DNA of 8,865 nt. Origin: Bacteroidales bacterium (GTDB taxonomy: Bacteria; Bacteroidota; Bacteroidia; Bacteroidales; NBLH01). The notes beneath the pieces were generated by a model. That model was not told the DNA's origin. It saw only the letters and a list, made by a program, of their open reading frames with translations, and searched no databases. Shown here piece by piece: positions 7,061 through 8,865 of the stretch (its first letter is position 1; the number at the start of each line of letters is the position of its first letter). Both the position numbers and the translations under genes were made by a program. The DNA lies in the NCBI GenBank assembly GCA_026988445.1, contig JALSLF010000509.1:1-8865 (forward strand). The letters run 5' to 3'.

Positions 7061-8192
7061 GCAAGTGAGGATTCTGATGTTAAATAATGAATTTCCTCCT
7101 TTAGGAGGAGGGACAGGTACCGTAAATTATGAGCTGTTTAAACAATTTAGCAAGTATCCTGATTTAAAAATTGATTTAATTACATCGGGCAATAAACAAG
7201 ATAAAAACACAGAACAGTTTTCAGAAAATATACAAATTCATAAAGTACTTATCAACAGCAATAACATTCATCATGCAAGTAATTATGAATTAATCAAATA
7301 CACATTAAAGGCGAGTATAAAAGCTTTGAAATTATACAAAAAGAATAAATATGATTTTAGTTTTGCATGGAGTACGGTACCGGCAGGCTTTGTTTCTTTT
7401 TTATTAAAAGTTATATTTGGATTAGCTTATTATGTTCGAGTTGGAGGTCCGGATATTCCCGGCTTTGAAGAAAGATATCAAAAAATTTATCGAATTATTT
7501 CACCGCTAATTCAATTAATTTGGAAAAAATCAAACTTTTTAATTGTAAAGTGCAAAACGGAGTTTGAAATGATTAAAGCCATTAATCAAAAACTAAATAT
7601 TCAAATTATATATAATGGAGTAGATACGCAAAAATTTTATTTTGTAGAAAAACCGTTAAATGAACCTCTAAAAATAATTTGCCCAGCCCGGTTAATAAAA
7701 CGCAAAGGACAAGATGTTTTGATAAAAGCCATTGCACACTTAAAAGCGAAAGGAATTATTTTTAATATTGATTTTATTGGTGAAGGAGATGAAAAAGAAA
7801 ACTATATACAACTGGCTGAAGAACTGGGTGTAACGGAACAAATTTGTTTTTGTGCTTATATTGAAAGAACAAAAATACAGGAGTTTTATCAAAAAGCTGA
7901 TATATTTGTACTTCCATCATATAATGAAGGTATGAGCAATGCTTTATTGGAAGCAATGGCTTGCGGCTTACCGGTAGTAGTAACTGATGTAGGTGGTACA
8001 AAAGAATTAGTAGATGAAACTAACGGTTTTATTTTTGCAAAAGGCAATGTAGAAGAATTAGTTAGTATTTTGGAAAACATTTATAATAATAAAAATATAC
8101 TTTCTAAAAAAGCATTTAATTCATCAAAAAAAGCTCATAATTTAAGTTGGAGTCTTATTGGTGAAAAATATTTGGTATTATTTAAACAATGA
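7050..8192 (+). CDS. GT4 family glycosyltransferase (GT-B fold)
   Basis: A retaining transferase expected to move a sugar from a nucleotide donor to a glycan or lipid-linked acceptor at the cytoplasmic face. The 380-residue product has a GT-B N-terminal domain beginning RILMLNNEFPPLGGGTG (about 7-23), with a hydrophobic stretch near 108-130 that may touch the membrane. The linker carries YNGVD (188-192). The C-terminal nucleotide-sugar domain has ARLIKRKGQ (Arg214, Lys219), GEGDE, and the E-x7-E motif as Glu293 and Glu301 in NEGMSNALLEAMACG. The start is taken as TTG at 7050, because the ATG at 7077 would cut into the first beta strand. GTG at 7065 is an alternative. It overlaps the GT2 gene by 11 bases and its stop overlaps the next start as ATGA, so all three genes are probably translationally coupled. 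Acceptor and sugar are unknown. Confidence 0.92.
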   Translation: MKNKQVRILMLNNEFPPLGGGTGTVNYELFKQFSKYPDLKIDLITSGNKQDKNTEQFSENIQIHKVLINSNNIHHASNYELIKYTLKASIKALKLYKKNKYDFSFAWSTVPAGFVSFLLKVIFGLAYYVRVGGPDIPGFEERYQKIYRIISPLIQLIWKKSNFLIVKCKTEFEMIKAINQKLNIQIIYNGVDTQKFYFVEKPLNEPLKIICPARLIKRKGQDVLIKAIAHLKAKGIIFNIDFIGEGDEKENYIQLAEELGVTEQICFCAYIERTKIQEFYQKADIFVLPSYNEGMSNALLEAMACGLPVVVTDVGGTKELVDETNGFIFAKGNVEELVSILENIYNNKNILSKKAFNSSKKAHNLSWSLIGEKYLVLFKQ

Positions 8193-8865
8193 AAAAGAAC
8201 AAAAAACAAAAAAACAGTAAACAAATTAGTAAAACACCAGCTCGGAAAGTTTCTCAGGAAAAAACAAATAGAAAAGTTCCTGTTTTTGCAATAACTATTG
8301 CTTTTATTTCTTTTTTTCTGAATGTTTTTATAATACCCAACAAAGCAGAACTTTTGTTTTTTAAGCTTGATGTATATTTCTTTTATGCATTAAATTTGAT
8401 ATTATCGGGACTTGTTTTTTATTCTTTATCAAACAAAAAATATAGTAAACATACGGCTAAATATAGTTTCTTATTACTACTTGTTGTTAGTATTTTATAC
8501 AGTTTTTTCAAAGTTTCAAGCAAATCATCACCGGAATTAATTAATTTACATGAACAATTATCACTATTTGTGAATTTTTTAATTATTCCTGCATCTGCTT
8601 TGGGAATAATATCAATTTGGCAAAATAAAGATAAACTTAATTCAATAATTAATAAGTTGTTTTCAGAAGAAAATTCAAAGCCAAAACTGTTTTCAAAAAA
8701 AGAACTTCCATTTACAAGTGCATTTATTATCATCTTGGGGATGTCTGCTATTACGCTTTTTTATCGTTTGGATTATTTTGATTTATATTCTGATGAAGCA
8801 CAAGTAACTCAAGGAGCTGCCGGTTATTTATACTCGGGAGAATTTTACCAATATAATTTTGCAAC
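8189..8865 (+). CDS. GT-C family membrane glycosyltransferase (PMT/ArnT-like), N-terminal part only
   Basis: An open frame of 225 codons runs from the ATG at 8189 to the window edge. Residues 1-29 are a very basic Lys-rich cytoplasmic tail. Hydrophobic segments lie at about 32-50, 60-80, 92-108, 124-144 and 173-193. The last is followed at once by RLDYFDLYSDEAQVTQGA, with Asp202-Glu203 as the acidic pair typical of the first periplasmic loop in GT-C enzymes that use polyprenyl-phosphate sugars (GT39/GT83 type). In ordinary members this pair follows the first membrane helix, so about 170 residues with four segments appear to be added in front. The start overlaps the GT4 stop as ATGA. The upstream GT2 synthase could supply its donor. 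The GT-C call rests on this motif, topology and context, as the rest of the protein is outside the window. Confidence 0.72.
   Translation, partial: MKKNKKQKNSKQISKTPARKVSQEKTNRKVPVFAITIAFISFFLNVFIIPNKAELLFFKLDVYFFYALNLILSGLVFYSLSNKKYSKHTAKYSFLLLLVVSILYSFFKVSSKSSPELINLHEQLSLFVNFLIIPASALGIISIWQNKDKLNSIINKLFSEENSKPKLFSKKELPFTSAFIIILGMSAITLFYRLDYFDLYSDEAQVTQGAAGYLYSGEFYQYNFA

Noticed and set aside
8419..8733. A 104-codon minus-strand frame inside the GT-C gene.
   Set aside because: It overlaps a coupled membrane-protein gene and its composition is the complement of that gene's hydrophobic codons.
7050..8865. Low GC of the GT4 and GT-C genes as a sign of horizontal transfer.
   Set aside because: Hand counts of a few lines suggest they are more AT-rich than pnp, but highly conserved genes often differ this way and no mobile-element boundary is visible.

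Overview
The window looks like chromosomal DNA from a member of the Bacteroidota. It is AT-rich, and its genes begin without a clear Shine-Dalgarno sequence, usually after a short A/T-rich leader. Several upstream regions carry the TAnnTTTG-type -7 element typical of Bacteroidota housekeeping promoters; the one before rpsO is a full match, TTG-N19-TAATTTTG. A prolyl oligopeptidase of the Flavobacterium/Elizabethkingia type, here with a lipoprotein signal, fits the same assignment. No species can be named from the sequence alone.

Layout: (1) Positions 1-1650, minus strand: a prolyl oligopeptidase lipoprotein, cut off by the window start just before its catalytic serine. (2) Positions 1651-1755: a compact divergent promoter region. 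(3) Positions 1756-2779, plus strand: two tandem paralogous small proteins that look like the YbjN / type III chaperone-like fold, with an imperfect inverted repeat between them. (4) Positions 2774-3265, minus strand: an unrecognised protein with a CxxC, several histidines and two C-terminal membrane helices. It overlaps the second paralogue tail to tail, and a five-copy heptamer repeat lies just before its start. (5) Positions 3388-5978, minus strand: the conserved rpsO-pnp pair (ribosomal protein S15, then polynucleotide phosphorylase). Each gene is followed by its own intrinsic terminator and preceded by its own candidate promoter. (6) Positions 6134-8865, plus strand: an overlapping three-gene glycosyltransferase operon of a GT2 polyprenyl-phosphate sugar synthase-like enzyme, a GT4 transferase, and the start of a GT-C integral membrane transferase that runs off the window end.

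How the genes work together: rpsO and pnp are core translation and RNA-turnover genes. The three glycosyltransferases form a plausible unit. The GT2 enzyme would load a sugar onto a polyprenyl phosphate on the cytoplasmic side. The GT-C enzyme would use such lipid-linked sugars on the periplasmic side. The GT4 enzyme would extend a lipid-linked or surface glycan from a nucleotide sugar. The final acceptor (polysaccharide, lipid or protein) cannot be read from the window.

Most of the window is ordinary conserved chromosome. I found no CRISPR array, intact mobile element, tRNA, rRNA or clear new multi-gene system. The points most worth a second look are the N-terminally extended GT-C protein, the tandem YbjN-like pair, and the unknown membrane protein with its heptamer-repeat leader.
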